A stretch of DNA of 36,783 bases from assembly GCA_009746045.1 (NCBI GenBank), contig RPFO01002211.1, forward strand, positions 1 to 36,783, written 5' to 3'. The notes beneath the pieces are model-generated. The model did not search any database, was not told the DNA's origin, and worked only from the letters and a program-made list of their open reading frames with translations. The translations under genes were made by a program, and so were the position numbers. Each line of letters opens with the position of its first letter. Position 1 is the stretch's first letter. This DNA is from Mesostigma viride. Taxonomy: Eukaryota; Streptophyta; Mesostigmatophyceae; Mesostigmatales; Mesostigmataceae. Of this stretch, positions 1-10,728 are shown piece after piece.

Positions 1-530
1 TGGCATCACTGGCGCTTATAGCACTTTTAGGCCTAGTTTTCCTTGCTAGGGCAGGGCTGAAAATGGCTCAACACCACTAGTTTGTTGGTGGCTGCCTCCT
101 AGAATGCATGCCTTGCGTAGGGTGTCCGTACCACGTTACCTATGTGCATGGATAAGGTGGCATCTGCACATAGGTGCCATGTAAGGGCAGTGTGATGATG
201 CAGTTATGTTTCCCATCATTGTGGAAGGGAAATGTATTGTTTGGCATGGTTGGTGGCATATTAGGAGGTAGTATGCCCACCCAACTCCCTTGGTTGCTTT
301 TTACCAACGGTACCCTATGGGCTGTACTAGGTGTAACTGCTGGTATACCACTCCAAATGATGACCCAATGGCTCAAACTGTTCAGCAACTAATTGTTTAT
401 CATCCCTGAAGTGGTAGGTGCCTAGGTCTTATAAACATAATTCAAAATGCACATTCTACCAAAAATGAAAACGCTCGTCTTGACCCCCCTGACTTTGACG
501 GCAGTTAAACATGGCCTACCTGCATATATG
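1..530. other. Non-coding flank left of the satellite, no gene recognised
   Basis: Mixed-composition DNA with only short open frames on both strands (the longest about 80 codons, and these overlap on opposite strands). None resembles a known protein. No tRNA, repeat family or transposon end was recognised. The sequence changes abruptly into the 170-bp satellite at about 531. Confidence 0.6.
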
Positions 531-3500
531 TGAGCTCCAGATTTAAATGCAACGTGCGGTTTGAGGCAGGGGAAAACATGCGTGGACGATAGGAATTATA
601 GCACCGGCGGGCTTCAAAGTGCCGGACGGCAGGCGGTACCACCATTCCGTGGCAGCTTGGCCCAGTTTGCTACCGGCTGGCACACGTTTTCAGTGAATTT
701 TGGGCTCCAGATTTAAATGCAACGTGCGGTTTGAGGCAGGGGAAAACATGCGTGGACGATAGGAATTATAGCACCGGCGGGCTTCAAAGTGCCGGACGGC
801 AGGCGGTACCACCATTCCGTGGCAGCTTGGCCCAGTTTGCTACCGGCTGGCACACGTTTTCAGTGAATTTTGGGCTCCAGATTTAAATGCAACGTGCGGT
901 TTGAGGCAGGGGAAAACATGCGTGGACGATAGGAATTATAGCACCGGCGGGCTTCAAAGTGCCGGACGGCAGGCGGTACCACCATTCCGTGGCAGCTTGG
1001 CCCAGTTTGCTACCGGCTGGCACACGTTTTCAGTGAATTTTGGGCTCCAGATTTAAATGCAACGTGCGGTTTGAGGCAGGGGAAAACATGCGTGGACGAT
1101 AGGAATTATAGCACCGGCGGGCTTCAAAGTGCCGGACGGCAGGCGGTACCACCATTCCGTGGCAGCTTGGCCCAGTTTGCTACCGGCTGGCACACGTTTT
1201 CAGTGAATTTTGGGCTCCAGATTTAAATGCAACGTGCGGTTTGAGGCAGGGGAAAACATGCGTGGACGATAGGAATTATAGCACCGGCGGGCTTCAAAGT
1301 GCCGGACGGCAGGCGGTACCACCATTCCGTGGCAGCTTGGCCCAGTTTGCTACCGGCTGGCACACGTTTTCAGTGAATTTTGGGCTCCAGATTTAAATGC
1401 AACGTGCGGTTTGAGGCAGGGGAAAACATGCGTGGACGATAGGAATTATAGCACCGGCGGGCTTCAAAGTGCCGGACGGCAGGCGGTACCACCATTCCGT
1501 GGCAGCTTGGCCCAGTTTGCTACCGGCTGGCACACGTTTTCAGTGAATTTTGGGCTCCAGATTTAAATGCAACGTGCGGTTTGAGGCAGGGGAAAACATG
1601 CGTGGACGATAGGAATTATAGCACCGGCGGGCTTCAAAGTGCCGGACGGCAGGCGGTACCACCATTCCGTGGCAGCTTGGCCCAGTTTGCTACCGGCTGG
1701 CACACGTTTTCAGTGAATTTTGGGCTCCAGATTTAAATGCAACGTGCGGTTTGAGGCAGGGGAAAACATGCGTGGACGATAGGAATTATAGCACCGGCGG
1801 GCTTCAAAGTGCCGGACGGCAGGCGGTACCACCATTCCGTGGCAGCTTGGCCCAGTTTGCTACCGGCTGGCACACGTTTTCAGTGAATTTTGGGCTCCAG
1901 ATTTAAATGCAACGTGCGGTTTGAGGCAGGGGAAAACATGCGTGGACGATAGGAATTATAGCACCGGCGGGCTTCAAAGTGCCGGACGGCAGGCGGTACC
2001 ACCATTCCGTGGCAGCTTGGCCCAGTTTGCTACCGGCTGGCACACGTTTTCAGTGAATTTTGGGCTCCAGATTTAAATGCAACGTGCGGTTTGAGGCAGG
2101 GGAAAACATGCGTGGACGATAGGAATTATAGCACCGGCGGGCTTCAAAGTGCCGGACGGCAGGCGGTACCACCATTCCGTGGCAGCTTGGCCCAGTTTGC
2201 TACCGGCTGGCACACGTTTTCAGTGAATTTTGGGCTCCAGATTTAAATGCAACGTGCGGTTTGAGGCAGGGGAAAACATGCGTGGACGATAGGAATTATA
2301 GCACCGGCGGGCTTCAAAGTGCCGGACGGCAGGCGGTACCACCATTCCGTGGCAGCTTGGCCCAGTTTGCTACCGGCTGGCACACGTTTTCAGTGAATTT
2401 TGGGCTCCAGATTTAAATGCAACGTGCGGTTTGAGGCAGGGGAAAACATGCGTGGACGATAGGAATTATAGCACCGGCGGGCTTCAAAGTGCCGGACGGC
2501 AGGCGGTACCACCATTCCGTGGCAGCTTGGCCCAGTTTGCTACCGGCTGGCACACGTTTTCAGTGAATTTTGGGCTCCAGATTTAAATGCAACGTGCGGT
2601 TTGAGGCAGGGGAAAACATGCGTGGACGATAGGAATTATAGCACCGGCGGGCTTCAAAGTGCCGGACGGCAGGCGGTACCACCATTCCGTGGCAGCTTGG
2701 CCCAGTTTGCTACCGGCTGGCACACGTTTTCAGTGAATTTTGGGCTCCAGATTTAAATGCAACGTGCGGTTTGAGGCAGGGGAAAACATGCGTGGACGAT
2801 AGGAATTATAGCACCGGCGGGCTTCAAAGTGCCGGACGGCAGGCGGTACCACCATTCCGTGGCAGCTTGGCCCAGTTTGCTACCGGCTGGCACACGTTTT
2901 CAGTGAATTTTGGGCTCCAGATTTAAATGCAACGTGCGGTTTGAGGCAGGGGAAAACATGCGTGGACGATAGGAATTATAGCACCGGCGGGCTTCAAAGT
3001 GCCGGACGGCAGGCGGTACCACCATTCCGTGGCAGCTTGGCCCAGTTTGCTACCGGCTGGCACACGTTTTCAGTGAATTTTGGGCTCCAGATTTAAATGC
3101 AACGTGCGGTTTGAGGCAGGGGAAAACATGCGTGGACGATAGGAATTATAGCACCGGCGGGCTTCAAAGTGCCGGACGGCAGGCGGTACCACCATTCCGT
3201 GGCAGCTTGGCCCAGTTTGCTACCGGCTGGCACACGTTTTCAGTGAATTTTGGGCTCCAGATTTAAATGCAACGTGCGGTTTGAGGCAGGGGAAAACATG
3301 CGTGGACGATAGGAATTATAGCACCGGCGGGCTTCAAAGTGCCGGACGGCAGGCGGTACCACCATTCCGTGGCAGCTTGGCCCAGTTTGCTACCGGCTGG
3401 CACACGTTTTCAGTGAATTTTGGGCTCCAGATTTAAATGCAACGTGCGGTTTGAGGCAGGGGAAAACATGCGTGGACGATAGGAATTATAGCACCGGCGG

Positions 3501-6500
3501 GCTTCAAAGTGCCGGACGGCAGGCGGTACCACCATTCCGTGGCAGCTTGGCCCAGTTTGCTACCGGCTGGCACACGTTTTCAGTGAATTTTGGGCTCCAG
3601 ATTTAAATGCAACGTGCGGTTTGAGGCAGGGGAAAACATGCGTGGACGATAGGAATTATAGCACCGGCGGGCTTCAAAGTGCCGGACGGCAGGCGGTACC
3701 ACCATTCCGTGGCAGCTTGGCCCAGTTTGCTACCGGCTGGCACACGTTTTCAGTGAATTTTGGGCTCCAGATTTAAATGCAACGTGCGGTTTGAGGCAGG
3801 GGAAAACATGCGTGGACGATAGGAATTATAGCACCGGCGGGCTTCAAAGTGCCGGACGGCAGGCGGTACCACCATTCCGTGGCAGCTTGGCCCAGTTTGC
3901 TACCGGCTGGCACACGTTTTCAGTGAATTTTGGGCTCCAGATTTAAATGCAACGTGCGGTTTGAGGCAGGGGAAAACATGCGTGGACGATAGGAATTATA
4001 GCACCGGCGGGCTTCAAAGTGCCGGACGGCAGGCGGTACCACCATTCCGTGGCAGCTTGGCCCAGTTTGCTACCGGCTGGCACACGTTTTCAGTGAATTT
4101 TGGGCTCCAGATTTAAATGCAACGTGCGGTTTGAGGCAGGGGAAAACATGCGTGGACGATAGGAATTATAGCACCGGCGGGCTTCAAAGTGCCGGACGGC
4201 AGGCGGTACCACCATTCCGTGGCAGCTTGGCCCAGTTTGCTACCGGCTGGCACACGTTTTCAGTGAATTTTGGGCTCCAGATTTAAATGCAACGTGCGGT
4301 TTGAGGCAGGGGAAAACATGCGTGGACGATAGGAATTATAGCACCGGCGGGCTTCAAAGTGCCGGACGGCAGGCGGTACCACCATTCCGTGGCAGCTTGG
4401 CCCAGTTTGCTACCGGCTGGCACACGTTTTCAGTGAATTTTGGGCTCCAGATTTAAATGCAACGTGCGGTTTGAGGCAGGGGAAAACATGCGTGGACGAT
4501 AGGAATTATAGCACCGGCGGGCTTCAAAGTGCCGGACGGCAGGCGGTACCACCATTCCGTGGCAGCTTGGCCCAGTTTGCTACCGGCTGGCACACGTTTT
4601 CAGTGAATTTTGGGCTCCAGATTTAAATGCAACGTGCGGTTTGAGGCAGGGGAAAACATGCGTGGACGATAGGAATTATAGCACCGGCGGGCTTCAAAGT
4701 GCCGGACGGCAGGCGGTACCACCATTCCGTGGCAGCTTGGCCCAGTTTGCTACCGGCTGGCACACGTTTTCAGTGAATTTTGGGCTCCAGATTTAAATGC
4801 AACGTGCGGTTTGAGGCAGGGGAAAACATGCGTGGACGATAGGAATTATAGCACCGGCGGGCTTCAAAGTGCCGGACGGCAGGCGGTACCACCATTCCGT
4901 GGCAGCTTGGCCCAGTTTGCTACCGGCTGGCACACGTTTTCAGTGAATTTTGGGCTCCAGATTTAAATGCAACGTGCGGTTTGAGGCAGGGGAAAACATG
5001 CGTGGACGATAGGAATTATAGCACCGGCGGGCTTCAAAGTGCCGGACGGCAGGCGGTACCACCATTCCGTGGCAGCTTGGCCCAGTTTGCTACCGGCTGG
5101 CACACGTTTTCAGTGAATTTTGGGCTCCAGATTTAAATGCAACGTGCGGTTTGAGGCAGGGGAAAACATGCGTGGACGATAGGAATTATAGCACCGGCGG
5201 GCTTCAAAGTGCCGGACGGCAGGCGGTACCACCATTCCGTGGCAGCTTGGCCCAGTTTGCTACCGGCTGGCACACGTTTTCAGTGAATTTTGGGCTCCAG
5301 ATTTAAATGCAACGTGCGGTTTGAGGCAGGGGAAAACATGCGTGGACGATAGGAATTATAGCACCGGCGGGCTTCAAAGTGCCGGACGGCAGGCGGTACC
5401 ACCATTCCGTGGCAGCTTGGCCCAGTTTGCTACCGGCTGGCACACGTTTTCAGTGAATTTTGGGCTCCAGATTTAAATGCAACGTGCGGTTTGAGGCAGG
5501 GGAAAACATGCGTGGACGATAGGAATTATAGCACCGGCGGGCTTCAAAGTGCCGGACGGCAGGCGGTACCACCATTCCGTGGCAGCTTGGCCCAGTTTGC
5601 TACCGGCTGGCACACGTTTTCAGTGAATTTTGGGCTCCAGATTTAAATGCAACGTGCGGTTTGAGGCAGGGGAAAACATGCGTGGACGATAGGAATTATA
5701 GCACCGGCGGGCTTCAAAGTGCCGGACGGCAGGCGGTACCACCATTCCGTGGCAGCTTGGCCCAGTTTGCTACCGGCTGGCACACGTTTTCAGTGAATTT
5801 TGGGCTCCAGATTTAAATGCAACGTGCGGTTTGAGGCAGGGGAAAACATGCGTGGACGATAGGAATTATAGCACCGGCGGGCTTCAAAGTGCCGGACGGC
5901 AGGCGGTACCACCATTCCGTGGCAGCTTGGCCCAGTTTGCTACCGGCTGGCACACGTTTTCAGTGAATTTTGGGCTCCAGATTTAAATGCAACGTGCGGT
6001 TTGAGGCAGGGGAAAACATGCGTGGACGATAGGAATTATAGCACCGGCGGGCTTCAAAGTGCCGGACGGCAGGCGGTACCACCATTCCGTGGCAGCTTGG
6101 CCCAGTTTGCTACCGGCTGGCACACGTTTTCAGTGAATTTTGGGCTCCAGATTTAAATGCAACGTGCGGTTTGAGGCAGGGGAAAACATGCGTGGACGAT
6201 AGGAATTATAGCACCGGCGGGCTTCAAAGTGCCGGACGGCAGGCGGTACCACCATTCCGTGGCAGCTTGGCCCAGTTTGCTACCGGCTGGCACACGTTTT
6301 CAGTGAATTTTGGGCTCCAGATTTAAATGCAACGTGCGGTTTGAGGCAGGGGAAAACATGCGTGGACGATAGGAATTATAGCACCGGCGGGCTTCAAAGT
6401 GCCGGACGGCAGGCGGTACCACCATTCCGTGGCAGCTTGGCCCAGTTTGCTACCGGCTGGCACACGTTTTCAGTGAATTTTGGGCTCCAGATTTAAATGC

Positions 6501-7610
6501 AACGTGCGGTTTGAGGCAGGGGAAAACATGCGTGGACGATAGGAATTATAGCACCGGCGGGCTTCAAAGTGCCGGACGGCAGGCGGTACCACCATTCCGT
6601 GGCAGCTTGGCCCAGTTTGCTACCGGCTGGCACACGTTTTCAGTGAATTTTGGGCTCCAGATTTAAATGCAACGTGCGGTTTGAGGCAGGGGAAAACATG
6701 CGTGGACGATAGGAATTATAGCACCGGCGGGCTTCAAAGTGCCGGACGGCAGGCGGTACCACCATTCCGTGGCAGCTTGGCCCAGTTTGCTACCGGCTGG
6801 CACACGTTTTCAGTGAATTTTGGGCTCCAGATTTAAATGCAACGTGCGGTTTGAGGCAGGGGAAAACATGCGTGGACGATAGGAATTATAGCACCGGCGG
6901 GCTTCAAAGTGCCGGACGGCAGGCGGTACCACCATTCCGTGGCAGCTTGGCCCAGTTTGCTACCGGCTGGCACACGTTTTCAGTGAATTTTGGGCTCCAG
7001 ATTTAAATGCAACGTGCGGTTTGAGGCAGGGGAAAACATGCGTGGACGATAGGAATTATAGCACCGGCGGGCTTCAAAGTGCCGGACGGCAGGCGGTACC
7101 ACCATTCCGTGGCAGCTTGGCCCAGTTTGCTACCGGCTGGCACACGTTTTCAGTGAATTTTGGGCTCCAGATTTAAATGCAACGTGCGGTTTGAGGCAGG
7201 GGAAAACATGCGTGGACGATAGGAATTATAGCACCGGCGGGCTTCAAAGTGCCGGACGGCAGGCGGTACCACCATTCCGTGGCAGCTTGGCCCAGTTTGC
7301 TACCGGCTGGCACACGTTTTCAGTGAATTTTGGGCTCCAGATTTAAATGCAACGTGCGGTTTGAGGCAGGGGAAAACATGCGTGGACGATAGGAATTATA
7401 GCACCGGCGGGCTTCAAAGTGCCGGACGGCAGGCGGTACCACCATTCCGTGGCAGCTTGGCCCAGTTTGCTACCGGCTGGCACACGTTTTCAGTGAATTT
7501 TGGGCTCCAGATTTAAATGCAACGTGCGGTTTGAGGCAGGGGAAAACATGCGTGGACGATAGGAATTATAGCACCGGCGGGCTTCAAAGTGCCGGACGGC
7601 AGGCGGTACC
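531..7610. repeat. 170-bp satellite, 41 full units plus a 110-bp partial unit
   Basis: Units start with TGGGCTCCAG at 701, 871, 1041 and so on, every 170 bp up to 7501. The first unit, at 531, reads TGAGCTCCAG, so it carries one substitution or the true edge is about 534. The last unit stops after GGCGGTACC at 7610, where LINE-A 5' sequence begins. By eye the units are otherwise identical. Each unit holds an ATTTAAAT palindrome, an imperfect CCGGC...GCCGG hairpin, a GGTACC palindrome and a GTGGCAGC...GCTGGCAC imperfect inverted repeat. No open frame runs through the array. The 170-bp period is close to nucleosome length, as in many centromeric satellites. Near-perfect homogeneity implies recent amplification or homogenisation. 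The copy number depends on the assembly being correct. Confidence 0.97.
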
Positions 7611-7624
7611 GCGACCGCAGCGCG

Positions 7625-7676
7625 TTGGGGGGCTGCCGCCCCCCAAACCCCCCGCGTGGGGGGCTCCGCCCCCCAC
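7625..7676 (+). other. Two tandem G/C hairpins in the LINE-A 5' UTR
   Basis: Two successive perfect 9-bp stems: 7625-7633 pairs with 7638-7646 (loop TGCC), and 7656-7664 pairs with 7668-7676 (loop TCC). They form a direct repeat about 31 bp apart, each followed by a run of six C. They lie between the satellite and the first ATG (7725). The G6/C6 runs could also form G-quadruplex or i-motif structures. A role in promoter function, translation or RNA 5' end protection is only a guess. Confidence 0.6.
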
Positions 7677-7724
7677 ACCCCCCGCCCCCCCCCTCGGTGG
7701 CTGCCACGCCTGCCCTGATTGTTC

Positions 7725-8250
7725 ATGGACGACCCACGACCCCCTTCGCCCAACGGCTCCCCCGCTCCCCGGTTGGCGCCTCGGCGGTCCTCTCGGCTTG
7801 CGGCCCTTCTTGCGGAGGTGGGCGACCCGGCTGCGGGGGGCTCGGGCGCCCCGGTCTCCCCCTCCTTGGTCTGCGAGGTCTGCCGGAGCGGGCACCGCGG
7901 GCACCACATGTTAGTTTGTGATGCTTGCAATTCCGGGTGGCACTTGCAGTGTCTTACTCCCCGGCTCTACCGGGTCCCGCCGGGCTCCTGGACGTGCCCG
8001 CGCTGTCCCCCCCGGCGGGCCCCCGGGCTGCCCTCCCCGCTGGGTGCTCCGGCCCCCTGCCCCGTGTGCCCCCCTGCCGAGGCCCTCGGGGCGGGCCGTG
8101 GCCTGCCCGATGGGGCCGCCGTTGCTCGGGCCCTGGCGCCCTCGGCCCCGGGGCCCCACCCGTCGCCTGGCCCCGCCGACGGGGGCGCGGCGCTGTCGCC
8201 TGGGCTGGCCCGGCCGACCCCCGGCGGGCCTGGCGACCCCGGCGCCCGCC
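7725..8250 (+). CDS. LINE-A protein, N-terminal segment with PHD finger
   Basis: The start is taken at the ATG at 7725, giving MDDP; LINE-B begins with the same MDD at 26035. A basic, proline-rich leader is followed by a canonical PHD finger, C-x2-C-x11-C-x2-C-x4-H-x2-C-x14-C-x2-C, at about 7870-8010. All eight zinc ligands are present. PHD fingers usually read histone H3 tails, so chromatin-guided targeting is plausible but untested. A proline/alanine-rich linker follows. The reading frame that matches LINE-B changes somewhere between about 8200 and 8280; the exact point cannot be fixed because the linker is not conserved. This frame itself continues open to 8483. Confidence 0.8.
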
Positions 8251-8545
8251 CCCGGCCCCTCGCTCCCCGACGCTCTGGCCTCCCTTCCCCCGGCCGCGGT
8301 TGGCCACCCAGCCGCCACCCCCGTCCTTGCCGCGTGGGACGGCGGCCCCCGGGCCCACGCGTTCACCTCGTGGCCGCCCTCGCACATTGTCGGCGTGGTG
8401 GGCCGCGCCACCTTTTCTTGGGCGTACTGCCCTTTGTTGCTGGACGCGGTCGGGCTCCAGGCCGCCTTCCCCTCGCTCCCTAGGCCCCCGGCCTTCCTGG
8501 CCCTAGTTGCGCAGGTGCGGGCGACATTTCTTTCCGCCGCCCCCC
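8251..8545 (+). CDS. LINE-A protein, conserved region between PHD and RING, unknown fold
   Basis: This lies in the +1 frame relative to the PHD segment. It carries AVGHPAATPV, then a WPP..I.GV...ATFSW.YCPLLLDAVGL.AAFP.LPRPP pattern shared almost residue for residue with LINE-B. Conservation between two clearly diverged elements argues for a real functional domain. I recognise no named family. The left limit is approximate. The frame changes again in the C6 run at 8540-8545, after which the match continues in the next segment with STLWGYVLE.YHAG.RLPWHLPA.RQE.LL. Confidence 0.7.
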
Positions 8546-8546
8546 G

Positions 8547-9930
8547 GTGACGGCCTCGACTCTTTGGGGGTATGTCTTGGAAGGATATCACGCCGGCTGC
8601 CGGCTGCCGTGGCATCTCCCGGCCGCCCGGCAGGAAGAGCTGCTTTCCCTGGACGAGCGGGTGGGTCAGGAGGTGGTCGAGTTCGTCACGGCGGTGGCTC
8701 GAGACGCACAGGTCTCGGTGCGGGCGGCCTACCTCGCGGGCGGCGCCGACCTGGGCCTCATGTCCCCGCGGCAGCTTCGCCTCTTCTTGGACGCCCAGGC
8801 CCCGCCTCCCGGCCCGGTTGCCAGTGGGGGCTTTCTCATCACCTCCCTCAGCCTGGCGCAGGCCGCCATGCTGCGTGTGGAGTTCGGGGCCCCCATCGCG
8901 GTTCAGGGCGGCCAGGCCATCTTGGTGGACTCGGCCGGGCGCGCCCAGCCCCTAACCGCGGGGACGCCTGTTTCTGCCTTCCTCCACGACATCCTGGAGT
9001 TGGCAGGCATCCCGCACGAATGGCACCCCGCGGCTGACCAACCGGTCGGCATCCTCTCGCGCGCCCAGATTGCCGCTCTCCCGGGTTGCTGGGAGGCCGG
9101 CTGGGACCCGCCCCCCCCTCATGTCCGGTCCCTTCTGGAGGGGGACGACCCCGAGTCGGGCTCCTGTGCCATCTGCCTTGAGCCCTTCCGGCCGGGGGAT
9201 GGCTTGTGTCGCCTGCCCGCGTGCGGCCACACATTCCATCAAGCGTGCATCGCGCGCAGCTTGCTCCACTCCGTGCCGCGCTGCCCGTTGTGCCGGGCTG
9301 TTGTGCCGCCCCCTGGGACTGCGCTTCCTCTCGGCCCGCCCCCGGTCTCGCTGGGTCCCCTGCCGGGTCCCCACCGGGCCCCGGGGCCAGCTGCCTCCCC
9401 GACCCCTCGGCCTCCGCCCCCGGCCTCGTTGCCGGGGCCTGGGGTGGTCGCGGGCGCGCTGGCGAGTCCCCCTGGGAGGGGCGCCGGCGTTCTCGATCCC
9501 CCTCCGCTGGGGGTCTCCCCGGTGGGCACTGCCTCCTCCGTGGCCCCGGCGGGCCTGCCGGGCGCTGGTCGGGTCGTGGTGCGCGCGCCTGCCGGCCCGG
9601 CTGGGGAGACGCCGCAGGCCCCACGTCCTGCCTTTGCTGGCGCCGCTCCCCGCCACTCAGCGCCCGCCGACGGCCTTCACCGGTGTGCCGTGCTGCTTCC
9701 CACGGGGTCCCCGTGTGCGGGTGTGTTCCACAACCGTAACCTCCTCTGCCAGCACCTTCGCGCTGTGCACCCCGATCTCGGCGCGGCGGATCTGCAGGCC
9801 ATGAGCTGTTACCGGTGCCCGGAAGCTCACTGCCAGCGGGTGTACTCCATTCACGGGCGCGCTCAGCACGCGCGCGCCTGTGTTGCTCAACGGCCCCTCA
9901 ACCGGCCAGCAGTCCCGGCCCCCTCCCCCC
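8547..9930 (+). CDS. LINE-A protein, UBL-like segment, RING-H2 finger and C2H2/CCHC fingers
   Basis: Residues are counted from 8547. Residues 1-110 continue the conserved PHD-RING interval. Residues 112-180 (VEFGAPIAV...FLHDILELAGIP..) have a spacing reminiscent of ubiquitin-like folds, but this is unproven. A RING-H2 finger spans C207-C249 (C-x2-C, C-x-H-x2-H-x2-C, C-x2-C), the signature of E3 ubiquitin ligases. A long Pro/Ala/Gly linker follows. Then come a C2H2-like finger (C380, C390, H403, H408) and a Cys/His cluster (C421, C424, H436, H441, C445), where R2-type elements carry DNA-binding fingers. Open reading continues to 10046, but the LINE-B match moves to another frame between about 9905 and 9970, next to C-runs at 9917-9935. 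Confidence 0.8.
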
Positions 9931-10720
9931 TCCCGCCTCGGCTCCCACCGGCTCCCAGCCCCCGCCGCCCGACTACTCGGCCAGTTGGCGTTGGCTTGAC
10001 ACGGTTCCCTGGGATGCATGCGCCATCAACCCGACGTCTACCCTGACCGACCTCCCCCACCGCGCGCGTAGCCTTTTCGCGCAATGTGCAATCGTTTCTC
10101 TCCGGCGCATGCACGCCGCTCCGGACGACCCGCTGGGCTTTAAACTGCACATGGTGACCCCCCGCCTGCTCCTCACCCCTCTCGGGCGTGGTGTGCGCGG
10201 CCTCCAGGGTGCGGTTATTGCCCGTTGCCGACGCTTTCTGCAGGGGGACTGGGAGGGGCTGTTTGGCGTGCCGCCCCCGCGCACGGCCCGGCTGTCGGGG
10301 GAGGTCAACTTCGAGCGGGTGGCCGCCGACGTCATCCGCCTCGTCCGCGAGGGGCAGCTCAGCCGGGCCATGACCCGCTTGGAAATGGCCAAGCTCGCCC
10401 CCGCCAATGCGGCTACCCTGGCGGCCTTGGAGGCTCTTCACCCTGCGGAGCCCGGATTCCAGCTGCCCGTGCCGGACCCCCTGCCGGCCCCCCTCCGGCT
10501 GGACCGCGACTGCTTCCTGGAGGTGATGCGTGCGGTCCCGCGGGCTTCCTCTACCGGGCCGTCGGGCTGGCGCTACGAGCACTTGGAGGTCCTGGTGGGG
10601 CATGGGGGCGAGGACATTCTCTTTGACACCCTCATTGACCTGGCGGCTGGTCGCGTTCCTCCCGCTGCGCGCGAGTGGTTAGCGGGCGCTCGCCTCCTCG
10701 CTCTGCTCAAGGGTGTCTTG
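9931..10720 (+). CDS. LINE-A protein, segment between zinc fingers and reverse transcriptase
   Basis: This carries the motifs PHRARSLF, HMVTPRLLLTPL.RGVRG, GAVIARCRRFL.GDWEGL and STGPSGWRYEHL, all matched in LINE-B at the same place. STGPSGWRYEHL resembles the segment just upstream of RT motif 1 in R2-like elements, which takes part in RNA binding and finger formation. The frame runs into a C8 tract at 10721-10728. Past that tract the match to LINE-B (GKVRPIACGEVLRKL) is in a different frame. The left limit is approximate, inside a C-rich linker. Confidence 0.75.
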
Positions 10721-10728
10721 CCCCCCCC

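Noticed and set aside
140-392. Small overlapping frames of 72-82 codons in the left flank
   Set aside because: They overlap on opposite strands in the same segment with no family resemblance.
531-7610. CRISPR-like regular repeat array
   Set aside because: Units are contiguous and identical with no variable spacers. The 170-bp period and eukaryotic context make it a satellite.
7490-8615. Several overlapping 100-230 codon frames on both strands around the LINE-A 5' region
   Set aside because: Low-complexity Pro/Arg/Gly translations produced by C/G-rich DNA. Only the PHD frame and the LINE-B-matching frame are supported.
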